This document shows, one piece after another, positions 53,802-63,600 of a stretch of DNA of 64,000 nt. Origin of the DNA: Allolobophora icterica (lineage: Eukaryota > Annelida > Clitellata > Crassiclitellata > Lumbricidae); assembly GCA_963556255.1 (NCBI GenBank), contig OY744604.1:92043062-92107061 (forward strand), read 5' to 3'. Position 1 is the stretch's first letter. The number at the start of each line of letters is the position of its first letter. The notes below the pieces were generated by a model, which saw nothing but the letters and a program-made list of their open reading frames with translations, ran no database searches and was not told the origin of the DNA. The translations under genes were made by a program, and so were the position numbers.

Positions 53802-54364
53802 TGCCCGATGTAGAGACCCGATCCTTTACACATTGGGCAACAACCGCCACGAGTCTCACGCCCGAGATATAAACCAGATCCGCGGACCTGGGCCTCGAGT
53901 TCGCGATTGTGACGCGCCGCCTCTGCTAAAGCCGCGTCGTCGATCCGTTTTTTCTCGGCTTGGGCCGCATCGCTGGCCTGTTTCTTGCGCAGAGCCTCTG
54001 CATCGCTGGCCTGTTTGTTGTGCACGGCCTTTGCCACCTCGGCGGCCCCTCCAGCCGCGGCACCCACCGCGGTTAACCCACCAAAAATCAGTGGGAGGAG
54101 AGCCAGCAGTGGAAGAAATCCGCCCGATTTTGTCATCTTTTTCAATTGCGTTTTGGTGAATCTCAGCTCCATGCCAACGCCTTCCGAAATCTTCCTCACG
54201 ATTCGTGCGGCTTGAACTTTTGTCAGCGCGAGCTTGTCGTCTCCGCGAAGCTGGCCATGAGTGAGCCGGATCGTGGCGCCAGTGCCGGCACGCGCAGCTT
54301 TAGCCAATGTTTGCTTTTGCCCTTCGGTCAGTGAAAGGCCGAACGCAACGTATTCAGTTTTCAT
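53792..54364 (-). CDS. Polinton-2 glycine-tailed virion protein (upstream of protease)
   Basis: 190 residues. The N-terminus has TEGQKQTLAKAARAGTGATI and a second copy of the same module (GVGMELRFTKTQLKKM), so there is an internal repeat. Residues of about 82-110 are hydrophobic (GGFLPLLALLPLIFGGLTAV). A coiled coil follows with repeated KKQASDA units, and the end carries two GSGLYLG/GSGLYIG motifs around a CPMC pair. The layout suits a membrane-active or core protein released from a precursor; the GSGLY boundaries could be protease sites (inference). It precedes the protease in the 0 frame. The family is known only from Polinton-type elements. Confidence 0.75.
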   Translation of the reverse strand: MKTEYVAFGLSLTEGQKQTLAKAARAGTGATIRLTHGQLRGDDKLALTKVQAARIVRKISEGVGMELRFTKTQLKKMTKSGGFLPLLALLPLIFGGLTAVGAAAGGAAEVAKAVHNKQASDAEALRKKQASDAAQAEKKRIDDAALAEAARHNRELEAQVRGSGLYLGRETRGGCCPMCKGSGLYIGQKN

Positions 54365-54421
54365 TTTTGGAAAAAATATATCTAAAAGAGGGCCTTGTAT
54401 CTAAATGTGAAAAACCGATTT

Positions 54422-55717
54422 CTAGTAGACGACGTTGAATTTGCTGCCATCCGATTCAAAATTCAGGAGTCGGTCGCTGATCAGGACGGCATATGCTGTC
54501 GTATTATTTGGTACCCCTTCGTTAAAGTCCACCTATATTTTTATGTCCTGTACAGAGGTTTTAAGTCGTTCAGATTGCCTGCGCACGTCCAGAACGAAGA
54601 TTGGAAACAAATCTACAAATTCGATTGGTGTCAGTTGGCATGACGATTCACGCGCGTCTATGCCGCAATATTCTTCCTTGAAGTCACGTAGGGCCTTGTA
54701 AGCGCGAGAGGTTGTCCTCTTGGTGAAGTCGAGATTCATGTCAACCACGGGGTAGCGATCGGTGTTGAGCATAGCGAATATGTTGCGAACCTGTGCATGG
54801 TCAAACAGTGCCGGATTCTGGCCTTGATGTGCATTCTTTCCAGTCTGAAAAGCAACAAGAATCCAGCGTGGCTTTTCCGTGCCCGACTTAACACTCAAAC
54901 GCCAGGAAAAAGTCGTCGCTCGTGGCACCGCAATGTTGTCGCATTGCATGGCGCGGAATGCCACAGGTACCTTAACCTTTGCTTCAATCTGCTTCATAAG
55001 CATGCTTTTATACTCCAGAGCGGGTATTATATGCGGCATGAACCAGGAGAGTTTAGTCAGCGCGATCTGGCCATTGGCCGCAGCGGCTTCCTTGAAGATC
55101 GCGTCTGCGTCCCCCTGCCGGCTCAGCAGTAAGGAGTGTTTAATCCCGTATACGACTTTGTGGTAATCATCGCAAAAGCCGAATAGATGTCTTAAGGGAA
55201 CGATGAATGAAAATGTGCCGATGGGGACGGGTTTTCCAATGATCATCAGTCGACGGGCCTCGAAGCCGATATTCGCAGCCGCCGCCGCCGCGGTCGTGTC
55301 CTTCTGCCAACACATGTTTAAACCTTCGCCTTTGGAAAAATCATCGCCGTAAACCAGCATGCCTTTCATCGTCGTGGCTTGCCCAGGTGACATGACATTC
55401 TCTATCTGGGTATTGTTAGCCAGGTATCGAATTTGAGAAAACATGTACGGGATGGCGTTGTTGATGAATGACACTAACGAGTCTGCGATGTAAGCTGCGC
55501 CTGTTGTTGTAAGCCTGCCCTCCACAAGAAGGTAGCTCTTAGAAGGTTGCGTGAAAATGTCTTGGTTCTGGATGTCGATCTGTATGGCCTGGCCGTTATT
55601 AATAGCCGCAGGATTTTGTGACTCATACTCGCGGTATTCAAACGATTCGATGCTATTATCATCGGGCACCGCCGAAGCGATGTCCAACATTTCACTCGGC
55701 ACGTCAAATGCCGCCAT
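54422..55717 (-). pseudogene. Polinton-2 major capsid protein candidate (double jelly-roll), in-frame TAG near the C-terminus
   Basis: 394 residues from MAAFDVPSEM to a TAG at 54533-54535. The same frame then stays open for 36 more codons with conserved-looking sequence (TAYAVLISDRLLNF) to a second TAG at 54422-54424. Key blocks are SIESFEYREYESQNP, SKSYLLVEGRLTTTG, GTFSFIVPLRHLFGFCDDYH, TFSWRLSVKSGTEKPRWILV and RYPVVDMNLDF. These align with the Polinton-1 protein, whose frame carries the same C-terminal region. Identity as double jelly-roll capsid protein is from the known Polinton gene set. The premature TAG would remove the last strand(s) unless read through. Confidence 0.8.
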
Positions 55718-55836
55718 TATTATAGCTAAAAAAGTTCAAGCTTCAATTATTAATCATGCTGTAAATGAATTTCATATGTGGTGGGTTAAACATTTTTTAA
55801 ATTGCGTTTTGTAAATTAGTCGGAAATTGTTTTATT

Positions 55837-56295
55837 TCATTTTGCGAGAAACAGACCCCTACCACCACGACTCGGCTTTATAGTCTTGAAACCGGATCCA
55901 GCAATGCGGCTGTTTATGTCAGCCATTGTCGGAACAACGGGTGGCGGACTCACAGCCAGTTGTTTTAAGTATTCGATGCTCTTGTCGCTGAGCACCTTCT
56001 CCAAAGGTGCGGGAACAACAGGCGCGGCAGATGAGTTTTCATTTCGTAAATGAGCTTCATTTACGGCCGCAGCGCGTCTCGCTTTCACGGCATCAACAAT
56101 TGGCCTGACGGCAGACGCTGTTGTGGCCCCAGCTTTCACCACATTACCAACTACATCCGCAACATTTGTTATTACACCTTTATTAGCCGAGATGAAGGAG
56201 CCTGCACGGCCAAGGAAGCCCGCGATTTTGGGTATCCAGTCGAAAAGCCCACCACCCACGACACGACGCCGCTTTTTAATTCCAAGAACAAACAT
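55837..56295 (-). CDS. Polinton-2 small basic virion-type protein
   Basis: 152 residues from MFVLGIKKRRRVV (56295; an earlier in-frame ATG exists at 56325). A basic N-terminal patch (KKRRR) is followed by a Gly-rich and amphipathic helix (GGGLFDWIPKIAGFLGRAGS), an Ala/Val-rich middle and a Pro-rich part (PPPVVP). The C-terminus is GRGLFLAK, similar in style to the GSGLY motifs of the other virion protein. Adenovirus pVI, which disrupts membranes through an amphipathic helix, is a fair structural analogy, but homology is not shown. It lies between penton and major capsid genes. Confidence 0.65.
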   Translation of the reverse strand: MFVLGIKKRRRVVGGGLFDWIPKIAGFLGRAGSFISANKGVITNVADVVGNVVKAGATTASAVRPIVDAVKARRAAAVNEAHLRNENSSAAPVVPAPLEKVLSDKSIEYLKQLAVSPPPVVPTMADINSRIAGSGFKTIKPSRGGRGLFLAK

Positions 56296-56317
56296 GAGAA
56301 TATTTAAGTGTGAAAAT

Positions 56318-57121
56318 CTACGCACTGCGGATGTGAAACCTTATAGTTACTGTCTCACCGCGGAGGTTTAATTGTTCACCATTCTGGTCTGTCAGCCACA
56401 CACGAATGCCCTGTACGTTGCCAGCCGGTGCTACTGGTAGGTACACTAGATTTTTCGGAGACTCGATTACCTTATAGCCGGGCGACACATCCGGGAAAAA
56501 ACTGTAGATTACTGGCAGCTGGCTACCATTGCGATACGATCCAGAGATAATGTCACAATTTACCAGGATTGTGTCCACCCGGAGAATATCGACTGGATTT
56601 TCTCCCTCTTTATAACCAAGACCAAGCCTCTGAGGGTTAAAACCGAGCGTTTTCCTGATGGTAGATGCGGCCATATCTACCTTATAAAGGGCATTCGTAA
56701 TTTTTATGAAAGCGCGTAGGGTGGATGCGTTAGCTCCTATAGTAATGGGAGAATTAAAGCCGAGTTGAGCAACACCTGTCGGCGGCGGATTTTGCTTTTC
56801 TAACTGCCGGCTGATTTCATCATTAATCTGTGCGATCTCGTAGCTTCCGTCGGGCAAAATGATCGTCTTCCACGTCTGTCCATTGGTGGAGCTGTAGACG
56901 AACTTGTTATTTGTGCTGTCAATGTTCGGGATCGAATTATAAGTTTCAAGATTGACTAAAGCAAGCTCAAAGCGTCTTTTTGGATCCAGGTACAGCGGTG
57001 GTGAGAAAGCCGTGGTCCACCCTGTGGTATCTGAGGAAACAACTATACTAAAATTTTCCTTAGGCTGCAAAAGGTCTCGAATTTCTTCGAGCAGTTTCTC
57101 TGAGCGTTCCATCTGAGCCAT
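56318..57121 (-). CDS. Polinton-2 penton-like minor capsid protein
   Basis: 267 residues, intact. A short N-terminal helix (QMERSEKLLEEIRDLL) precedes a beta-rich body: KENFSIVVSSDTTGW, ALVNLETYNSIPNIDSTNNK, LPDGSYEIAQIND, TLGFNPQR, ISGSYRNGSQLPVIYSFFPD, SPGYKVIESPKNLVYLPV and the final GEQLNLRGETVTIRFHIRS. All blocks recur in the decayed Polinton-1 copy. In Polintons the single jelly-roll minor capsid protein occupies capsid vertices; the assignment here rests on gene set and size. It overlaps the next upstream frame only in untranslated sequence and has its own start. Confidence 0.75.
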   Translation of the reverse strand: MAQMERSEKLLEEIRDLLQPKENFSIVVSSDTTGWTTAFSPPLYLDPKRRFELALVNLETYNSIPNIDSTNNKFVYSSTNGQTWKTIILPDGSYEIAQINDEISRQLEKQNPPPTGVAQLGFNSPITIGANASTLRAFIKITNALYKVDMAASTIRKTLGFNPQRLGLGYKEGENPVDILRVDTILVNCDIISGSYRNGSQLPVIYSFFPDVSPGYKVIESPKNLVYLPVAPAGNVQGIRVWLTDQNGEQLNLRGETVTIRFHIRSA

Positions 57122-57139
57122 GAATTTTGTTTTCTATTT

Positions 57140-58243
57140 CTATTTTATGAGCATGTTTCTATTCAATTCGAGTGCCAGCTCTTTGGAGATCGCACCGGAA
57201 CGCAGTAACTCGTCAAGAATGGCGGAGATTTCGTTGTCAAGACCAGTGTTTCCCGCGGCCCTAGAGGCCACCAAAAGCTGTAACCTCTCTACCAGGGCGT
57301 TTGGGTCGTTATAAAATTGCACCGCGCCGCCACGAATCAGCTGGAACTTTTTACTTTTCCGGCCATGAATAGGCAGACCAGACATCTGTACGAGCTTTTT
57401 GAAAGTTTCAATTGCCTGAGGCGAATATTGCTTAGTCTTAACGAAGCGTTTCGTTAACAGGCTGAACAATGACTCATCGGCAGGAGCTTCGAGCACGAGG
57501 TTCCCACCTTTAAACACTCTTAGTCTACCAGCAGACAGCGCGACGGGGTCGACGGAGAGCTCACCCAAGGCGCTACCTTGTAATTTAAGAGGAACGGCTG
57601 GGACACTGAAACCCTTTCCCTTTTTGATGAGGCTGTGGCCCGCTAGCAGTGTATGGATTCGCTTTTTATATTCCCTTAGGGCTTCGATATCTGCAGTCAC
57701 CTCATCTACCTTTTCTTCGTCTCCTTGCTTATTGGCTTTCCTTTTCTCTTTGCCCAGGGTGTGGCGATTATAGTGATTGACCTCACCGATTATCTTTTCA
57801 GCACCTGCAATGTCGGCTAAATCGAGCTCGCTCGGAGGTTTAAACCCATGCCGTGTGATTGCCGCGACGTTGAGATATTTGTTTGGATCTACTAACAATG
57901 CGGGGGGAATTCGTGATGTTGGAAGCGCTGGAAGGGCTGGAGCAGCTGCTGTTCCTGCGGAATCACCGAACAAAGCTGCTATCGGGTTATAATTAGCAGA
58001 CTCTGAAATCTGCGCCGGCAAATCCTGTAAAGCGCTGGTAACTTTCTGCAGCTCCTTAGACGTAGCCGCCTGGGATTCAGCCGTGGCTGTGGCTATTGGT
58101 TTGAAAAGCTTTGCCGCATCGTACTGAAGGTTGGCTTCACCGAGTTTCTCATCCACGAAACGTTGTCTCAATCGATTTCTCCGAGCTAAATAATCCTGAG
58201 TCAACGCGTCTCGCTCCTGTTTAGACGAAACTTTTGTCCACAT
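57140..58243 (-). CDS. Polinton-2 conserved protein of unknown role (367 aa)
   Basis: The frame is intact. The N-terminal 100 residues are charged and helical (RNRLRQRFVDEKLGEANLQY, TSKELQKVTSALQDLPAQI), probably coiled coil. A Pro/Ala-rich linker follows (ALPALPTSRIPPALL), then a middle domain with LFSLLTKRFVKTKQYSPQAI, and the end has NDPNALVERLQLLVASRAAG with AGNTGLDNEISAILDELLRS. The same blocks occur in three frames of Polinton-1 (28425-29343). It sits between ATPase and penton genes, consistent with a capsid-assembly or packaging role, but no known domain was recognised. Confidence 0.7.
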   Translation of the reverse strand: MWTKVSSKQERDALTQDYLARRNRLRQRFVDEKLGEANLQYDAAKLFKPIATATAESQAATSKELQKVTSALQDLPAQISESANYNPIAALFGDSAGTAAAPALPALPTSRIPPALLVDPNKYLNVAAITRHGFKPPSELDLADIAGAEKIIGEVNHYNRHTLGKEKRKANKQGDEEKVDEVTADIEALREYKKRIHTLLAGHSLIKKGKGFSVPAVPLKLQGSALGELSVDPVALSAGRLRVFKGGNLVLEAPADESLFSLLTKRFVKTKQYSPQAIETFKKLVQMSGLPIHGRKSKKFQLIRGGAVQFYNDPNALVERLQLLVASRAAGNTGLDNEISAILDELLRSGAISKELALELNRNMLIK

Positions 58244-58283
58244 CGTGATTGTATGTCGGCTATATGTTGCCTATATCGTGTCT

Positions 58284-58970
58284 TTAAATACTTGCCTTGG
58301 GCTTATAGAAGCGATCGAACCCGCAACGATATTTTCCGTCGTACACCTTTGACGTTAAATCTATGACTGCAAATCCATATGGCTGGGCAGCACACTCGCT
58401 GAAGAACGTACGGAACTCATCGAAAGACATGTCGCCGCCCACGAACGTATCGTGAATGGCTCGCAAATTTTTGCTGTCTTGGTTGAAGAGGACGATAAGA
58501 TTAGCATTGTCACGGATCGCTTGCTTCGGAATTCGAAAATAATTCTGCGTTAAGTAGAAGCAGTCCGCGCCACCGTGTCGACCCATAGTGAAATACCTTT
58601 CGATGGGCGACTGTTTTTCAAGCATGACGTCATCGAACACTAGAAGGCTTCTGGCATTCTTATTTAATGATTCAACTGGAACTATTTCATCTGAGCAAGA
58701 GTGAAAGGAAGCCACTTCCTTCCCGGCAACTTTTTCGAGTTCTGTTATCCAGTCCCGAAGAAACTGATATTTTTCCTGTCCCAGAGACTTTGAGTATAGA
58801 TAGAGCCGGTCAAAACGTAGGTACCCCTTCTTCAGAAGGAGGTTGAGTAGTAGGTTTGTTTTTCCACATCCGTTAGGCCCACAGATTATGCATCGTATGC
58901 TTGATGGCAACAACCAATGGTGGTGTTTTTTCCCATCGTCGGCTTCGAGGTCAAAATTTGTTATTTCCAT
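58284..58970 (-). CDS. Polinton-2 genome-packaging ATPase (FtsK/HerA, A32-like)
   Basis: 228 residues from MEITNFDLEADDG at 58970. The longer frame to 59117 overlaps the divergent gene and is not used. Walker A is CGPNGCGKTNLLLNLLL near residue 28. Walker B is SLLVFDDVMLEKQ near 115, followed by the sensor-like GRHGGADCFYLTQNYF with Gln-Asn. The C-terminus ends in a basic stretch. All ATPase motifs are intact. This class translocates viral DNA into preformed capsids. It is divergent from the PLA2-like gene with a 38-base gap. Confidence 0.9.
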   Translation of the reverse strand: MEITNFDLEADDGKKHHHWLLPSSIRCIICGPNGCGKTNLLLNLLLKKGYLRFDRLYLYSKSLGQEKYQFLRDWITELEKVAGKEVASFHSCSDEIVPVESLNKNARSLLVFDDVMLEKQSPIERYFTMGRHGGADCFYLTQNYFRIPKQAIRDNANLIVLFNQDSKNLRAIHDTFVGGDMSFDEFRTFFSECAAQPYGFAVIDLTSKVYDGKYRCGFDRFYKPKASI

Positions 58971-59008
58971 ATAGAGACAACGAGTTATGATTGTATTCAA
59001 CGAACACA
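58971..59008. promoter_or_regulatory. Divergent promoter region between ATPase and PLA2-like genes (Polinton-2)
   Basis: The two start codons (58968-58970 minus, 59009-59011 plus) are only 38 bases apart. Promoter elements for both directions must overlap this gap or lie within the genes. The same head-to-head arrangement occurs in Polinton-1. Confidence 0.55.
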
Positions 59009-59563
59009 ATGTATTGCCTACGATGTAAGAAACATACTGAGACTTCAAATGAAACAATCGTCGAGTTACGAAACGGTCGGCCAGCCAAGAAGGGAACCTG
59101 TGCCGTCTGCGGTGCAAAGAAGAGCCAAATTTTGCCTTCTAAAGTGCGAAAGACTGGAGGTTCTCTACTGAATAGGGCCCTCAACGCTCTACCTCTACCA
59201 GAAATGCATATGAGCCTTCCATCCGGTATGTCTTCGGAAGATAATCCGGGAGGTTCTTTCCAGAATACAGGAAAGTACTCTTACTGTGGGCCATTCACAA
59301 AACTCGATAAACGGCTGTCACAGCGCTATCACGGTGTTAATCAGCTCGACCGTGCGTGCCTCCACCACGATGTGGCTTACGCAGTTCATAAAGATACCCC
59401 AGGGCGTAACCACGCAGATGACATCCTCGCTGCAGCCGCGTCGAAGATCGCACTCACCGATGAAACTCCAGATTATGAGAAGAAGGATGCCCGGCTCGTA
59501 TCGGCCATTATGTCAGCAAAGTCGAGGCTGGGGATGGGTGTCAGAACGAAGGGCCATAAATGA
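59009..59563 (+). CDS. Polinton-2 zinc-ribbon/phospholipase A2-like protein
   Basis: 184 residues from MYCLRCKKHTE at 59009. The N-terminal 35 residues hold a CxxC...CxxC zinc ribbon (CLRC, CAVC), and a linker is rich in Pro/Leu. The PLA2 domain has the Ca-binding loop YCGPFTKLD and the active-site helix LDRACLHHDVAYAVHKD with the His-Asp pair intact, then RNHADDILAAAASKIA. The domain order is like the PLA2 part of parvovirus VP1, which opens endosomal membranes. The C-terminus is basic. It is 75 bases upstream of the integrase and co-directional, so the pair may share one transcript. Confidence 0.85.
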   Translation: MYCLRCKKHTETSNETIVELRNGRPAKKGTCAVCGAKKSQILPSKVRKTGGSLLNRALNALPLPEMHMSLPSGMSSEDNPGGSFQNTGKYSYCGPFTKLDKRLSQRYHGVNQLDRACLHHDVAYAVHKDTPGRNHADDILAAAASKIALTDETPDYEKKDARLVSAIMSAKSRLGMGVRTKGHK

Positions 59564-59638
59564 GTTTCATTTATGAAAACGCAAATGAAAATCATTTGTG
59601 TATGTGTTTACCTATTTGTAATATATAGTTTTACTGAA

Positions 59639-60652
59639 ATGACTAAGCACCTTTCAGCCGTCTATTACAGCCCTAGAGGTTTCTGGCGAGGTAAGGCTGC
59701 AGTGAAGAAACTAGCCTCAGCCGCCAAAGTTTCCGAGGCGGAGGCCCGTGATTGGTTGAAGAAACAAGCTGTGTGGCAGATTTATCTTCCCGTTCCACGC
59801 CGCATACCGCGTCCAAAGTTCGATGAAAATCGACCAAACGCGGTACACCAAGCCGATCTCTTGTTTTTACCTCACGATAAAGTAGGTCGCAAGACTTATA
59901 AATACGCCTTGACTGTTGTCGATGTTGCTTCACGATACAAAGAAGCAGAACCGTTGATCAACAAAAGTGCGACCGAAGTCGCCGCCGCTTTAAGCCGGAT
60001 CTATAAGAGGGGCCCATTAACTTGGCCTCGACTCTTTCAGGTCGATCCTGGACGCGAATTTATGGGTGATTTTACACCGTTGCTGGTGAAGCACGGCGTT
60101 CTTGTAAGACGCGGACAGGCCGGAAATCATCGCCAACAGGGCATCGTTGAACGTTTCAACCGAACACTGGCCGAGCGACTTTTCGGCGCTCAATACGCTC
60201 AGGAATTGCTCCTGGCTGCAAGGGGGTCATCCGAACGGTCGGTGGAATGGGTTCACCGGATGCCCGAAGTTGTAGCTGCACTAAACGATGAGCCGACGCG
60301 TTTGCTCGACATGAAGCCGGTTGAAGCGATGAAAGCTGCTAAAGTGATACAGAAGCCCTCTCATTCACAAATGAAAACTCGTTTGTGGGGCTTGGATGAG
60401 CCTGTTCTCGGGCACGACGTTCTCGTTCGATATTTGTACGCTCCCGGCGAGCTCGAGGGTGGTAGCAAACGAGCCACCGATCCTAACTGGTCGCTCACCA
60501 TCCACGCTATTTTGGATGTTGTTCGGCAACCTGGCCAACCGGCTTTATACCATCTAGTTGATGGGCCTGGCCGCGGTTTTGTCCGTGAGGAGCTGCTTCT
60601 GGTTCCTATGGGCACTGAGCTACCCCCAGATAGAATACTCAGCCGTCGTTGA
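59639..60652 (+). CDS. int: Polinton-2 rve-family integrase
   Basis: 337 residues from MTKHLSAVYYSPRGFW; an upstream in-frame ATG at 59573 would add a hydrophobic leader and is less likely. An N-terminal helical region precedes the rve core: HQADLLFLPHD (first Asp), FQVDPGREFMGDF (second Asp, 60045) and QQGIVERFNRTLAERLF (Glu). The spacing between second Asp and Glu is about 35 residues, as in retroviral and Polinton integrases. A C-terminal beta-rich domain follows (DVLVRYLYAPGE...FVREELLLVP) without a recognisable chromodomain. All catalytic residues are present. Its stop lies within the last bases of the convergent PolB gene (overlap about 14 bases). Confidence 0.9.
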   Translation: MTKHLSAVYYSPRGFWRGKAAVKKLASAAKVSEAEARDWLKKQAVWQIYLPVPRRIPRPKFDENRPNAVHQADLLFLPHDKVGRKTYKYALTVVDVASRYKEAEPLINKSATEVAAALSRIYKRGPLTWPRLFQVDPGREFMGDFTPLLVKHGVLVRRGQAGNHRQQGIVERFNRTLAERLFGAQYAQELLLAARGSSERSVEWVHRMPEVVAALNDEPTRLLDMKPVEAMKAAKVIQKPSHSQMKTRLWGLDEPVLGHDVLVRYLYAPGELEGGSKRATDPNWSLTIHAILDVVRQPGQPALYHLVDGPGRGFVREELLLVPMGTELPPDRILSRR

Positions 60653-63600
60653 TTTTGTAGTGCCCGTATGCCAGCGTTGTTATCCCATCGGACTCTATCC
60701 ACTTTTTTGTGTCTAATGGAGAGAGGCTGACCTTATTCTGCTCGTACACTCCGATCTGGTGGTCGTGGCTTCTAATCACGACTTGTGTGTGCCGCATCTC
60801 TTCTCGTTCGAACAGGCATTCCTTGTATAGCTCGTGGTGCAGATCCTTCTTCACAACTGCTCTCTGAACGCCTTTTGCTTTCCTGATCTCTGAACCACCC
60901 GATTTTAAGATCGAGTACATCTTCGGACGCAATCCTACGAATTGGGCTATGGCCACTCCGTTACATTCATCCTTGAACTTGCCCACGACTTTCTTGTTTT
61001 CGACGTCGTAGTATGGGCTGTCTCTATGAAACTCGGAGAGGTCGTATAGGTGTTTTTTATTCCACATATCGGTATAGGCGGTCGGAGTCTCCACCTGAAA
61101 TAAGAGGCTATCTGTGTCTGTATATAGCAACTGGGCTTTTTCTCCGTACTCGTTTTTCACATCGTTGTACCAGAAGTCGTACATCAGATGCTTGCTGAGG
61201 TCGAGGACAGCCTGGCCGACATATACAGGTCTGTTTAACTTGAGCTTGTTCTTCAAACTGTGAATCGCGGCGAGTTGGTCGTTGAAGATTTTGTGCGATA
61301 TGTAGGCCGGGTCCGCAATTAGTTTACGAAGTTTGTCAACTTTTGAGGTCGGGACCAGGTTGACCCTGATTCTTTTTCTAAGATTTTCCATGGTCTTTCC
61401 AAAGACCGCATTATTAGCCAGCTTGAAGAAATCCTTCTCAAATTCCGACGTTGCCTTCGCCCTCAATTTTGTATTCATCTCGATATATGGAGCCATCCAT
61501 GCCTCCTGTCTAAACTTAATGACACGATGAATTTTAGAAACTCGTAGGCCCAACGAGTGGTAGAGTTTGAGATTTCTATAATGGACCACATACCGCTCCT
61601 TAGGTCGTAGGCTTGGTACTAACTTTACATGCTTTGTGAACTTGCCTCCCAACTCGTTCATAAGCACATTCTGATAGTCACTCAACCACCCCTCTTGGAC
61701 TGTCAGGGTCTCCGGTGCTAAGGGATAGTCGCTATGTGATTCGTGGAGGTGCTCCGGGTACCCGAGATCGACTTCAAGTAGGAAGCCTTCAGGCGCGTCA
61801 TCTGGAGTTTCCAACACTTCGTCGAGAGTAGGACTTTCCCAGCTAAATCCTCCAACTGGTAGTGGCTGTTGCATCGCCCAGCCGTAAAGATTATTCGCGT
61901 CGAGGTACATGATCCAGTTGTCTGGCTTCGTGGTATCGTAGTCGGGGCATTGCGGGTTGTTGGCTTTTGCGAAGCGCTTAGATACCATCGAGATTCCACC
62001 TCGGAGACCTTTCTCTACGAACAAATGCATATCTATATCGGTTAAAAGTTCGAGCTCGATTTTTGTCTTTTTCAACAAAGCGTCCCAGGCCATTCCTGGC
62101 AGGCTGAAGTAATTTGCCGGATCTAAACTGTAGTGCTTCATCGATGTGTCTCTGAAGGTCTCGAATACATCGGCTAATAGAAGTACATCCGTGCGGAGAT
62201 ACAAGTCGTGATAATCGCCCAGAGTTTTACAATCAAACTCGTTCCATACTCGTTGGGCGTGTTCATAATCCACATCAGAGATATTCTCTCGGGACAGCCT
62301 GCTGTAGAACGCTTCTTTGGGTGGAAGTCGGTCTTCGCCGAAGCGGTGGTAATCGTCAATGTGCTCGTAACAATATACGCCCTATCGCCTCAAAAGATCT
62401 AGTTTTGTCCCATCATTGTGAACGAAATTTTCCTTTATATACGCCGTTGTGACTTTCAGATCCTCAAGCGACAGATTTCCTGATAATTTATCCAACGAGC
62501 TGTTTAGAAACTGGAGACTATCAATGAACTGCAGTTGCCCAATGTTAAATGTCATGTATTTCTCCATATTGTTTGGGATGCAGTTAATTTCAGTTTTTTC
62601 ATCCTGTGCGGCTTCACAGCCTCCGATCGCTTGCATGATGAGATGGCTGTCGTAGCCTCGCAGATTGTGGAAGACCACTGGTACCTTACACTTATCTGGA
62701 TATATTCTAAGTTTGAGGTTGCAGGCGTTATGAGCGGCACCTCGATACTTACCGGTAATGTGACAGTGGTCGCGAACTCTATCCGCTTCGAGAGCATTTC
62801 CGCAGATGTGACATTCGATAGCCTCGCGGAATGATTGGCGATCAACTGCTGACATAACCATCTTAGCTGGGGTGGCCAGTCTTTGTTTGATAGAGGCCAG
62901 CTCGCCTTGTAATCGTTGCAGGAACTCTTGCACGGCGTTCTCTCCACGATATAAAACTGGTTTCTTCGTGCGGCCGTCGCATCGAACCACTATGTAACAG
63001 AAGCTGCATGGTTTCTGCTCAGCTATCTGTCTTGTATTGCTCTCGTTAGGGTTCATGGCCGCATTGATGACTGGCACGTTCAACGCCTCGAAGTCTGCGT
63101 AAACGATATAAGGAGTGCGCATCTGTTTGTGATGGTTCTGGAATTTGAGGATATTTTCATCCTCTTTTGGCATCTCAATTCGCTGAGGCTTCTCACTGAT
63201 ACCCTGGCAATCTTTGATATGGGCATCCAGCAAGTCTTGTCTACAGAATATGTGTAGGCAGCGACGACATGGATGCTTTCGTCCTTCAAATTTGCTGTTT
63301 TTATAAAGCATGCGGGCTAGATCCTTGATCCAGACATAGTGATAATTCTGTAAAGGAAAATTTTCATTTACATCGCTGGCCAACAGTAGAAGATCAATAT
63401 TGTGAACTCTAGTCTCGGTTGAGACATGGATTGGATACAAAGCTTTATCCCACCCGAAGACCGATACGGATACCATAGGGTTCTGACGTTCGAACTTACC
63501 AATATCAGTGACCTTCACTGGAAATTCTATACCGTCGAAGTTTAGCTCCTGAAGGTGGGCCTGATACTTATTGGGGCGATTCGGATTTTGATCTGCTGGG

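Noticed and set aside
58971..59117. Longer N-terminus for the Polinton-2 ATPase (start at 59117)
   Set aside because: It would overlap the divergent PLA2 gene completely in its start region; the Polinton-1 ATPase starts at the equivalent of 58970.
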